Below, piece by piece: positions 51,540 through 62,787 of a stretch of DNA of 64,000 nucleotides (position 1 is its first letter; each line of letters begins with the position of its first letter). Source of the DNA: Nothopassalora personata. Taxonomy: Eukaryota > Ascomycota > Dothideomycetes > Mycosphaerellales > Mycosphaerellaceae. A model generated the notes under the pieces. That model worked only from the letters and a program-made list of their open reading frames with translations, was not told the origin of the DNA and did no database searches. The stretch is from the NCBI GenBank assembly GCA_033816765.1, contig CM066289.1, positions 372,001-436,000 on the forward strand, written 5' to 3'. The position numbers and the translations under genes were made by a program.

Positions 51540-54500
51540 AGAGATCTATTATTATAGGTCGTATCGGCGGACCTATTTTTAGTATTGTCGGATCTTTTAC
51601 TAATAGTTTCGTAGGTGTTGTTTTAGTTCCTAGGTATTTTCTAATTCGTCGTATCCTTTCTACTTAATAAGGTATCGCTAACCTTTTTTATCTAGGATTT
51701 TTTAACTTCGAATTCGTTTTCTACTTCTAGCTTAAAATAGAAGCTTTCTTAGTAAGGTGTTTTAGCGTCCGCGGGTTCTAACTTAGAGATATAGAAGACT
51801 AGGTAGATTTTAGCGTCGGGTAGTAGTTATAGGCGGTAGTTAACTAGTCCTATAACATTATCGATAGAAAATAGTCCGACCTTAACGTAATCTAGTTTCT
51901 TAGTCTATCTTCTTATTCTTAAATTTTTTATAAGGAGATAGACCTTATCCCCCTCTTTTAGTAGAGGCGCTATTTTTCTTATATCTTACTATTATTAAGA
52001 CAGTTTTTATTATATATCTTCGATCGCCTTACGTGTTTCTTTATGTACTTCCTTAAGAGTATCCGTCGTTACGATTGCTCTTTCGGCCTATAGATAGGAT
52101 CTAGGTGTTCTAAATAAGTTAGGATCTTTACTAAAGTTCGTATAAAATAGTGTCGTTAAAGTTATCTCCGATTTGTAGTTATTTAGTGCGATCTATGCTA
52201 TTAGCAGTAATAAAACCTAGTTGTCTTATACGTAGTTAACGTAGTGCCGTATATATTGTTCTAGCGTCTAATTTATCCTCTTGGTCTATCCGTCTATTTC
52301 TAGATAATATGCTATTAATAGCTTACGTTTAATTCCGATAGTTCCTATAAGCGTTTTCTAGTAATTTAATATAAATAGCTTATCTCTATCGATTATAAAT
52401 GCTTAGGGAAATCTATAGTATCGGATAAGTCTATCTAGTATAAGGTATCCGAGCTACTCTACGTTATATGTTTCTAATTTAGGAATAAAGTGTACGTATT
52501 TCGTAAGTCTATTAACTATAACTAGTATTATATTGTATAGTTGTTTCGTAACTTAATTCTTTAACGGTAGGAGTTTTATAATAAAGTCTATTATAACTTC
52601 GTCCTATAGTTTCGTCGGTAGTGTCCTAAACTGTAGGTAACCGTATTTCGCGTGTTTTATAGCCTTGTTTCGTTAGTAGTGTACGTATTGTTTAATATAA
52701 CGTAGCACCTTTTATCTTATATATAGAAATAAGAAGCTACGTTAGATTAGGTCTATTGTCTTTAAAGTTCTAGGGTGTCCGTAAGTTAGTCTATCGTAGT
52801 ATTGTCGTATATATTCTTCTTCTCGATCCTTAGGTACTTCGTATTTTCCTTACGATATAGGGAATTATTCGTCCTTATCGCCTAGTATCCGTACGATGTT
52901 ATTAAATTCTCTCGTGTTAGTACTAAGACTTCCGTTAGGGTTTGTCCTTAGTATCTTATATTGCACTAGTTCTTTTTCTTCTATGTAGTTGCTTCTTCGG
53001 CTTAGCGTATCGGCGCGGCCGTTCTCTCTTCCTAGAGTATATTTAATCTCGAACTTATATTGCCCTAGTAGCTCCGACTAGCGGGCTTACCTTTAGGTAA
53101 GTTCCTTTATTATCGTAAAGTATATAAGATTCTTATAGTTAGAAGGAATCGTTAACTTCGGTAGGCCCTCGATATATACTCTCTAATATTATATAGTAGC
53201 AACAATAGCTAGAAGCTCTTTATTATAGATGTCGTAGTTCTATTCCGCTGTAGTTATTTTCCGGGAGTAATAGGCTACTAGGTGTCTCTACCTATCGTAT
53301 GTCTATATTAGGCACGCGCCTATTACTATATTAGACGTATCGGTCTCGATATAGACTTCCTTACTACTATCGAATAGTTGAAGCGTAGGGGCTAAAGCGT
53401 ATTGTTCCTTAAGTTTCTTAAATGCTTTAATCTATTCCTTTCCCTATTTCTAAGTAACGTCCTTTCTCGTAAGCATCGTTATTAGTGCTGCTGTCTTTAA
53501 ATAATCCTTAATGAATTTCCGGTTGTAGTTCGCTAGTCTAAGGAATAATTATACGTCCTTAACTATTTTCGGTTCTAGCTATTCTCTAATTAACTATGTC
53601 TTCGTAGGGTCGATTGTTATCCCTATTAGGCTAATAATAAAGCCTAAGAATTTAAATTCTTTCTTATAAAATTCGTATTTCTCGGGTGCCGTCTTAAATC
53701 CTAATTACGTAAGTCTTTTAAAGACGTCCTAGACTTGTTCTACGTGTTCCTATAGGGATCCTTTTATATAGACTAGTATGTCGTCTATATAGGCAATAAC
53801 GTATACGTCGAGTAGGTCTCTAAGTGTTTTATTAATAAGGTCCTAGTAGGATGCTAGTACGTTAGTTAATCCTATTAGTATAACTAAGAATTCATAGAGC
53901 CCGTATCTTATCCTAAAAGCGGTTTTCTATTCTTCTCCTTCTACTATTCGTATAGCGTAGAAGGCATCTCGTAGGTTAATCTTAGTATACTAGTCCGATT
54001 CGGTTAATCTATCTTATACTTCTTCGATGTTACGTAGCGGGTATCGGTTCTTAATCGTAACCTCGTTTAACTTCCTATAGTCTTATACGAGTCGTAACTT
54101 CCGGTTTACTTTTAGAACAAATATATATAGAGTTCCTATACTTAAGGTAGATCTTCTTATCTATCCTTTAGCTAGCTTCTCCTTTAGCTATTCTCGTAGG
54201 GTCTATAGCTCTTCCTTAGACATTTAATATAGGGGTCCCTATAGAGGCTCTTTCCCTAGCTAAATATTAATCTTATAATCCTATAGGCGGTACTTAGGTA
54301 AGGTGGTTTTACCTCTTTCCTCTTTAAAGAGTCGCGACTACTTACGATACTCCTTAGGAATACTTAACTCTAAGATGTTAGTATTCTTTAATAGTACGTT
54401 ACTTCTATTACTTCTAGTAACTTCGTAACCCGGCGGCCCTACGCTAGTATCTATCCCGGTCGAAGGTAGTTCTCGATTCCTTCTATTCGGCGTAAGCTCG

Positions 54501-55509
54501 AATGCATTAAGCTGTTTCCTTACCTTATCTACTATCGTCCGCTATCGATACGTAGGCTAAATGTCGATAATGTAATCGTATTCCGTAAATATAAGTACTC
54601 CTCTTCTCTAGTCGATAACTAGATTATAATTTCTTAACTAAGGTATACTTAATACTATATTATAACTAGCTATATTAGTAATATCTAAGGTAATATTCTC
54701 GTAGTACTATTAGATAGCTAGTAGTAATAGTATCGTCTCCTATTCTACGTTAGGTAACGATAATCCGTCGACCGCGATTAACTCGTAACCCTATTTCTTC
54801 TTTAGGGTAGCTAACCCGTTTCTTCTTACGAAAGACTCGGAGATAAAATTCCCTCCTACTCCTAAGTTGATTATAATACTAGTCTTATGTCCGTTAACGA
54901 TTACTTATATCTAGAAAACTGTGTTTAATGTCGATACGTAAGCCTAAGTATTATATAACTCCCTTTAGTCGCTTATTCCTAGGGAGCTAATCCTTTTCCT
55001 AAATAGTATATAGTTTACTATACTTCGTACCTAGAGGCTTCGGCTAGAACCTATAGCCCGTTGCCCTATATCTATACTTATAGTCTATTACGTTCCTAGA
55101 TCTTCTACGATTCTAAGTAGAGAGCCCGTATGTACTATACTACTATTCGTAGTTCGTTTAAGATAAAAGTTCCTACCGGTGTTAGGTATCCGGTATCCGT
55201 TATTCAGCTTCCTATAGGTAGTCGTTTAATAACCGCTTTAGCTAAGTTCTTAGTATTGTTTATAGTTAGGTAGCCCTATACTATACCCCTTATCGTATTA
55301 AGTGTCTTATCGAATTCGTTAGGGTTTAGGTATCGTTTCCCTAAGAACTTTAGTAGAAATTCTTCGTGCCTTCGTTAGAGGTAAATAATTAACTTATAGA
55401 GTTTTCTTAGTGCATCTACCGTAAATGTATATACTTCGTTTTTGTCGTCGGTATCGCTCTCTTCTTCTTCAGATAAGTCCTCGCTTAACTCCTCCGGTAC
55501 GTAATCTTC
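51540..55509 (-). pseudogene. pol of element C, RIP-inactivated
   Basis: Minus-strand remnant collinear with B. The catalytic motif is YIDD at 53,791-53,780 (Met ATG changed to ATA). Protease, RNase H and integrase regions are alignable to B. It is truncated at 55,509 by insertion of element D; the gag side continues at 62,788. Confidence 0.85.
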
Positions 55510-55930
55510 TATTAGGTTTAGTTAAACCTATAATCTTACTAAGTTAACTAATAAGTTAGGTAACCTTCGTTTGATCGAGATTTATTCTCGTCGAGTAGGA
55601 GTAGGAGGGAGAGCAGTATAAAGCAGTAGTAAGGTAGCGGTTAGGTAAGGTTATATTCTAAATAGTAAGATTGAATAGTAAGTTAAACGCCTCGAACTAT
55701 AAGGGTACGATACGTTCCTAAATACAAAGGGTATTCTATTCCTTTCCTATACCTACCGTACCTATCGTACCTACTGTGCCTAAGTCCGTAGGCACTCTAG
55801 GCACTCTAGGCACTCTAGGCACTCTAGGTACTCTATAGCGGTTATGTCCGCCTAGCTATAGGCCGCGCCCGTTATTAGTACGGGCTTATTAATTAGCTAT
55901 CGTTCCTTCGGCCGTCTCTAATCCGTAATA
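55510..55930. repeat. left LTR of element D
   Basis: 421 bp. It includes a palindromic GGTTTAGTTAAACC near its start and a 9-bp minisatellite (TAGGCACTC, about five units) at 55,790-55,834. Confidence 0.92.
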
Positions 55931-55969
55931 CTATCCCCTCTCTAGCTTAGCTCGTCCCGAGCTTATAAA

Positions 55970-56665
55970 TAATTAATGTTTCTTCGGTATAAGCGGTCGT
56001 TATAGCTCTCTTCTTTCCTTCGATATACCTAAGCTAAAATCTTCTAGTACCGAACGTCGTATTTGTTAATCCGAGAAAATCGAAGCCTTAGGCAAAATTA
56101 TAGTCCGTTCCTATCTCTACTATCGCGAGACGAAGTTAGTTTACCGTGTCTATGTCGGGTCCGGTCGGTATAGTATTTATATAAAGGAAAATCGTCGCGA
56201 CTATAACGTTAAGGTTATAGAGGTAGAATAGTCGCGTTTACGCTGTTAGCGCGAGGCTCTCGAGAAAAAGGTATCGGAGTATCGTTAAAAGATATAGGAG
56301 CTTAATAAAGCGTACAAGGCTTCGCTTCGAAGGATATAGGAAGAGGAGGTCGTACGTCGGAGGATATAGGAGGAAGAGGCTACTACTTAGGAGAAGAAGG
56401 CTCGTCTCTAAAGGGAGCTAGAGCTTCTAGAGCGTCGAGAGACCGAGGCGATTGCGGTAGAGGAGGCTACCCTTATAGAGCTTCCGGACGAAGACGCGGT
56501 CCTAGGTTCCTCGCTATCTCTCCCCCCTCCTACTTAGTCCTTATATAAGGGTATCTTAGACGACTTCTAGTCTAATCTAGGCTTACTCTCTATTCCTAAG
56601 CTTCTTATTTCCGGGAATCTTAGCGCTACTTCTAGAACTGCCGTAGAAGCTAGTAGTAGTTCGCT
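55970..56665 (+). pseudogene. antisense coiled-coil ORF of element D
   Basis: In one frame, broken by TAG/TAA only, it reads SGRYSIYIKENRRDYNV, where Tyr codons are likely RIP-changed Cys. It is followed by a long Glu/Arg/Lys coiled coil (REALEKKVSEYR, RRETEAIAVEEATLIELP). It corresponds in position, orientation and motif order to the ORFs of B and C, although the sequence is clearly diverged. No tRNA-like module follows it. Confidence 0.55.
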
Positions 56666-56669
56666 AGAT

Positions 56670-59600
56670 TAGTTCTTAGTTCCTAGGTATTTTCTAATTC
56701 GTCGTATCCTTTCTATTTAATAAGGTATCGCTAACCCTTCTTATCTAGGATTCGTTCGACTTCGAATTCGTTTTCTACTTCTAGTTTAAAGTAGAAGCTT
56801 TCCTAGTAGGGTGTCTCGGCGTACGCGGGTTCTAATAGCAAAACATAGAATACTAGGTAGATCTTTACGTCCTTTAGTAGCCGTAGTCGGTAGTTAACGG
56901 GTCCTCGTGCCTCTTTAACGAGAAATAGCCCGACTTTCACCTAATCTAGTTTCTTAGTCTTTCTTCTTATTTTAAGGTTCTTTATAAGGAGATAGACCTT
57001 ATCCCCCTTCCTAAGCTAAGATGCTATTTATCGTTTCTTATCGTAAGGTATCGCAATTCTATATTAGTTATTCTTAACTCTTTATGTTAAGTTTTTGTAG
57101 ATAGTTTTTATTGCCTCTATAGTTGTGATTGCCCTTTTAGCTTATAGATGTAATCCTTCTTTACTAAATAGGTTCGGATACTTACCGTAGTTTACGAAGA
57201 AAGATATTTCGCCCGTTATTTTAGACTTATAGTTATTTAGTACTAACTATACTATTGGTAGGAGTATAACCTAATTGTCCTATGCTTAGTTAATATAGTA
57301 TCGTAGATATTATTCTAGGGTTTAATTTATTCTTTCTATTTGCCTATTAGTTTACGGATAGTAGGTAGTAGATAGCTTATGTTTGATTCCGATCGTAGAA
57401 ACTAAGGTTTTCTAGTAATTAGATGTAAATAACTTGTCTCTATCTATAATAAAGACCCTTAGGAATCTATAGTATCGTACGAGTTAATCGAGTACGAGGT
57501 GTCCGAGTTGCTCTATATTATACGTTTTAGATATAGGAATAAAGTATACGTATTTTATAAGTCGGTCTACTATAACTAATATTATGTTATATTATTATCC
57601 TATAGTTTAATCCTAAGATGTTAGCAACTTAGTAATAAAGTCTATCGTAACTTCGTCCTATAGATTTGTTAGTAGTGTCCGGAATTGTATCTCGCCGTAC
57701 TTTACGTGTCTTACGGCTTTATTTTTCTAATAGTGTTCGCATCGTTTAATGTATCGTAGTACTTTCTATCGTAACTACGGGAATACGAAGCTTCTCTAAA
57801 TAAGTTCTACTATCTTAGATGTTCCGGGGTGCCCGTAGGTTAGTCCATTATGATATTATCGTATATATTCTTCTTCTCGGTCCTTTGGTACCTAGTATTT
57901 CCCTTATGCTATTAGGAATTGTTCTTCTACGTCTTAAAGAACACGTACTATATTATTAAACTCCTTTACGTTAGTACTAAGGCTTCTATTAGGATTTGCC
58001 TTTAGTATTTATTATCGTACTAGTTCTTTTCCTTCTATATAGTCGCTTCTTTAGCTTAGTACGTCGGCCCTACTATTGTCTTTACCGGGTGTATAGCGGA
58101 TTTCAAACTTGTACTAACCGAGTAGTTCCGACTAGCGGCACTATCTTCTCGTTAGCTATTTAGTCGTAGTAAAGTAAGTAAGATTCTTATAATTAGAAAG
58201 AATCGTTAGCTTAGGTGCTCCTTCCGTATATATTCTCTAGTAATACATTATAGCGATAATAGCGAGAAGTTCCTTATTATAGATGTCGTAGTTTTATTCC
58301 GCGGGTAATAGTTTCCTTAAGTAGTAGGCTACTAGGTGTCGTTTCCCGTTATACTCCTAGGTAAGACATGCTCCGATAGCTATATCTAATACGTCCGTCT
58401 CGATTTAGACTTCCTTCGTACCGTCGAATAATCGAAGCGTTAGTACTAAGGCGTATTATTCCTTTAGTCGTTCGAATACTAGTCGTTATACGCTACCCTA
58501 TGTCTATTTAACATCCTTCCTCGTAAGTATCGTTATAGGTATTAATGTCTTCGAATAGTCCCTAATAAACTTCCGGTTATAGTTAGCTAGGCTAAGGAAT
58601 GATTATACGTCCTAAACGCGTATTAGCTCTAGCTATTCTCTAATAGACTATGTCTTAGCTAGGTTAATCTAGATTCTAGTCGTGCTAATAATAAATCCTA
58701 GGAATTTAACTTCTTTCTTATAGAATTCGCATTTCTTCGGTACCGTTCGAAAACCTATTTTAGATAGTCGTTCGAGTACGTCCCAAACCTATCGTATGTA
58801 CTACGAAAGTGTTCCTTTCGTATAGATAAGGATATCTTCGACATAGGTAATAACGTATATGTCTAGTAGGTCTCTTAGTGTCTCGTTAATTAGGTCTTAG
58901 AATGCGGCTAGTACATTAGTTAATCTAAAAGGCATAACTAAGAACTCGTATAGTCCGTATCGAGTCCTAAATACGGTTTTCTATTCTTCTCCTTCCGCTA
59001 TACGGATAGTATAGAAAGCGTCTTATAGATCAATCTTTATGTACTAGCCTAATCCGGTTAATCTATCCTATACTTCTTTAATGTTCGGTAGTAGATATCG
59101 GTTCTTAATAGTAATCTTGTTTAACTTCCGGTAGTCTTATACGAGTCGTAGTTTCCCGTTTGCTTTTAGAATAAACATATATAGAGATACTACGCTTAAG
59201 GTCGATTTCCGTATTCGTCCTTTTACTAGGTTCTCCTTTAGCTATTCTCGTAGGGTTATTAGCTCTTTTTCGGACATTTAGTATAGGGGTCCCTATAGAG
59301 GCTCTTTCCCTAGCTAAATGTTTATCTTATAGTCCTATAGTTAGTGTTTAGGTAAGGCGTCTTCGTCCTTTCCCTCTCTAAAGAGCCTTCTCTACCTAAG
59401 GTACTCTTTAGGGATAGTTAACTCCGAAATGTTAATATCCTTCGATAGTGCGTTAGGTCTATTAACTCTAGTAACTTCGTAACCCGGCGGCCCTACGCTA
59501 GTGTCTATCCCGGTCGAAGGTAGTTCTTCTATCCTTCTAGTTGGCGTAAGCTCTATTCGGTTAAGCTGTCTCTTTACCTTATCTACTAGCGAACGCTACC

Positions 59601-62340
59601 GCTACGTAGGATCAATGTTAATAACGTAATCGCATTACTCGAATGTAAGTACTCCTCTTCTCTAGTTAATAGCTAGATTATGCTTTCTTAACTAAGGTAT
59701 ACCTAGTACGATCTTATAACTAGCTATATTAGTAACATCTAAGACAATTTCCTCGTAGTACCGTTAGATTACTAGTAGTAACGGTATCGTCTCTCGTTCT
59801 ACGCTAGGTAAGGATAATCCGTCTACCGCGATTAGTTTATACCCTTCGTTCTTATATTAGGTTACGATCCCTTTAGTCCTAATAAATGCTTCGGAGGTAA
59901 AATTCCCGCTCGCTCCGGAGTTAATTATAACCCTAGTCTTATAACTATTAACGATTACTATTATTTAGAAGACTACTATTAATACTTGAGCTTATTATAT
60001 ATTATTTAACTCCTTCTAGTCGCTTATTCCTAAGGAGTCGATCCTTTTTCCTATTCGTATATAGAACGTCGTACTTCGTATCTCGAGACCTCCGCTTAAA
60101 CCTAGCGCGAGCCTTTCTATATCTACACCTATCTTTAGTAACGTTCCTAGATCTTCTACGTTTCTAAGTAGAGTACGCGTACGTGTTATACTATATTACG
60201 TAATTTATTCGATATAAATGTTCCTACCGGTATAAGGTATCCGGTACCTATTATTCGGCTCCCTATCGGTAGTCGTTCTATAATAGCGGTTACTAGATTC
60301 TCGGTCGTCTCTATAAGTAGGTATCCCTAGGCTATGCCTCGTAGGGTATTAAGTATCTTATTAAACTTAATAGAGTATAGCATTCGTTATCCGCCTATTT
60401 TAGGTAGAAATTCTTCGTACCTTCTTTATAGGTATACGATTATATTATATAGCTTCTTAGGTACATCGATCGTAAAGGTTAGTTATTTGTTATCGTCGTT
60501 AGTGTCGCTCTCTTCTCCTTTAGAGGAATCCTCTTCGCTTAATTCTTCTAGATTCTAGTTTTCTGTCACGAGACAGCACTTTCACTCACTGCCCCGCGAC
60601 ACGTCATCGGTCGCAGCCCCGCGCGCTAGCGGCCGCTAGCGCCCGCTAGCTTACTTCGCGTTCCCTTATCTTCTCGCGCGTACCTTCGACCTCTTAGATA
60701 GCTCGCGTAACTACATATGTCTCTACCCGTACCTATAGTAGTCCCTCTCGCCCGTGACATTTTCTTCGATAGTATCTAGCCCGGTAGTTTCTTAACTTTC
60801 TTCCTATGGTTCCGGTAACTACGATCTATTCTATCCTACATCCTAGTTTTCTTTATCGCTTCTATCGCTATCGAAGTAGGATTTATCGATGTCTACCTCT
60901 CGGAGCGTAGCATTCTACCTATATGTCGCTCCTAGGGTTCCTTATAGTTACTATAGGAAATACCCTACGCCTTCCTTAGCGGAGTAGTAGGTTTAGCACG
61001 AGTCTTAGTAATAGAAACGCTAATAAAGGGCTCTGTAACCATTTTAAGCATCTCGTTCGATTTCGTAGTCGACTCTTCTTACTATTATTCTAAGTTCTCG
61101 TTTTGCTTATTCGACCGTCTTAATTTCTACATTTCCGGTCGTCCGGTAACTTTCCGCGGTATCCCTTATTTAGATTGTATTAAATTGGTATGTTCTCTTA
61201 AACTATTATAGTCGGTTCTATAACCTAAATAGTGTAACTCCTATTAGTTGCCCGTAGTATCCTCCTCGTCCTTATAAGGGGTCTAGGAGAGGTATGTTAC
61301 TTCCGTTACTAACTCCCTCCTCTACTCCTCGAGAATAGTCGGTACCTCCTAGTAGTCTAACACTACTCTCGAGTTTACTAGTTCTTCGTTATATTATATT
61401 AAACTGCTTACGGCGCACTGTATTTTTCTTACCGTAGTAGTCCCTTACTATGTAGCCTTCTCTACTATAGTTATAGTAAGTAAAGCTTCCTTTCGAACTC
61501 TTAGGCCCTTTCTTACCCCTATTCTTACTTCCGATCTTGCGACCTTCCTCGGTAACGTCGAGTTCTATAGGCTATAGTCTATAGTATAGCTTATAGCTAG
61601 GCTTGTTATTATTAAAGTTATTATAGTCCCTATTACGATTATTGTAGCCTAGTGTAAATCCGGCCTTTCCGGATACCTTAGAGTCGTATCGTCGTTCTAT
61701 AGCTCTCTCGTAGAGCTTGTCGTTAAGATTAATCGTAACTTTAATAAGGTTACCTAAGTTATCGATTCTTCGACTATCCCGTATTAACTCGTCCTTAACG
61801 TTCTCCTTTAAGCTACGTTAGTATATAACTTATAAGAACTTATCGTCCCAATCGGTAAGTTAAGCGTATTCCTAGAACTTAGTAGTATACTCAGCGGTAG
61901 ATGTCTTCTAGGTTAAGTGTTATATAATACGAACGGTAGTAGTAACCTCGTTAGAGACTCTAAAGACGCTCTTTATAGCATTCTTAAGATAGTTATAAGA
62001 CGTAAAGATTCCGTTAGCGTTATTGGTACCGTTACTATCTAAGTAGGTTCTTAGGAAGGGCTTAACCTAATACTATGCTCGTCCTCTTAAGAAGGTAGTA
62101 CTAAAGATAGGCTTAAGGTTCTTAGCTAAGGAGTTAAATAAGAAGTATATATCTATCTAAGTAACCTAAGTGTCGAACTTGTCTCGGTCGCTATAGTAGA
62201 ACTCTAGCTTACTAACCTTAAGGGATTTATTACCTACGTAAATAGCTAAGGCATTAATAGTATCGTTCGCGGTCCGTAGTCGGGTACCTCTATCTACTTT
62301 ACTAGGGGCGGGTGTTCCCCTAGTGCTCTATCAATCTCCT
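56670..62340 (-). pseudogene. gag-pol of element D, RIP-inactivated
   Basis: Minus-strand remnant. The catalytic box is YVED at 58,846-58,835. Integrase and C-terminal regions lie towards 56,700 and the zinc-knuckle relic is near 61,470-61,430. Stops are frequent. It is interrupted by the solo LTR at 60,564-60,759. Confidence 0.83.
60559..60764. mobile_element. unmutated solo LTR inside element D
   Basis: 196 bp (60,564-60,759) bounded by TTTTC on both sides. It starts TGTCACGAG and ends CCCGTGACA. Its start resembles the LTR of element A (TGTCACGG), so it may be a related family. It contains a GC-rich stretch with GCTAGCGGCCGCTAGCG repeats. No RIP signature in its left half. Confidence 0.9.
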
Positions 62341-62361
62341 ATTCTAGAGGGCGTCTAAAGC

Positions 62362-62782
62362 TATTAGGTTTAGTTAAACCTATAATCTTAGTAAGTTAAC
62401 TAACAAGTTAGGTAACCTTCGTTCGATCGAGATTTGTTCTCGTCGAGTAGGAGTAGGAGGGAGAGTAGTATAAAGTAGTAGTAAGGTAGCGGTTAGGTAA
62501 GGTTATATTCTAAACAGTAAGATTAAACAGTAAGTTAAACGCCTCGAACTATAAGGGTACGATACGTTCCTAAATACAAAGGGCATTCTATTCCTTTCCT
62601 ATACCTACCGTACCTATCGTGCCTACTGTGCCTAAGTCCGTAGGCACTCTAGGCACTCTAGGCACTCTAGGCACTCTAGGTACTCTATAGCGGTTGTGTC
62701 CGCCTAGCTATAGGCCGCGCCCGTCATTAGTACGGGCTTGTTAATTAGCTATCGTTCCTTCGGCCGTCTCTAATCCGTAACA
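62362..62782. repeat. right LTR of element D
   Basis: 421 bp, differing from the left copy mostly by transitions. The 9-bp minisatellite is at 62,640-62,684. Confidence 0.92.
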
Positions 62783-62787
62783 TCTTC

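Larger units (their letters stand above)
55505..62787. mobile_element. element D: RIP-mutated Gypsy chromovirus of a related family
   Basis: Flanked by TCTTC (55,505-55,509 and 62,783-62,787). The LTRs at 55,510-55,930 and 62,362-62,782 are both 421 bp, starting TATTAGG/ending CCGTAATA and TATTAGG/CCGTAACA, the RIP forms of TG...CA. It lies inside element C, in the same orientation. gag-pol is on the minus strand and an antisense ORF on the plus strand. A solo LTR is inserted at 60,564. Confidence 0.92.

Noticed and set aside
60334..60558. Plus-strand 74-codon open frame in element D
   Set aside because: Lies antisense to RIP-mutated gag-pol, with no counterpart frame in the other elements. 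Chance frame.
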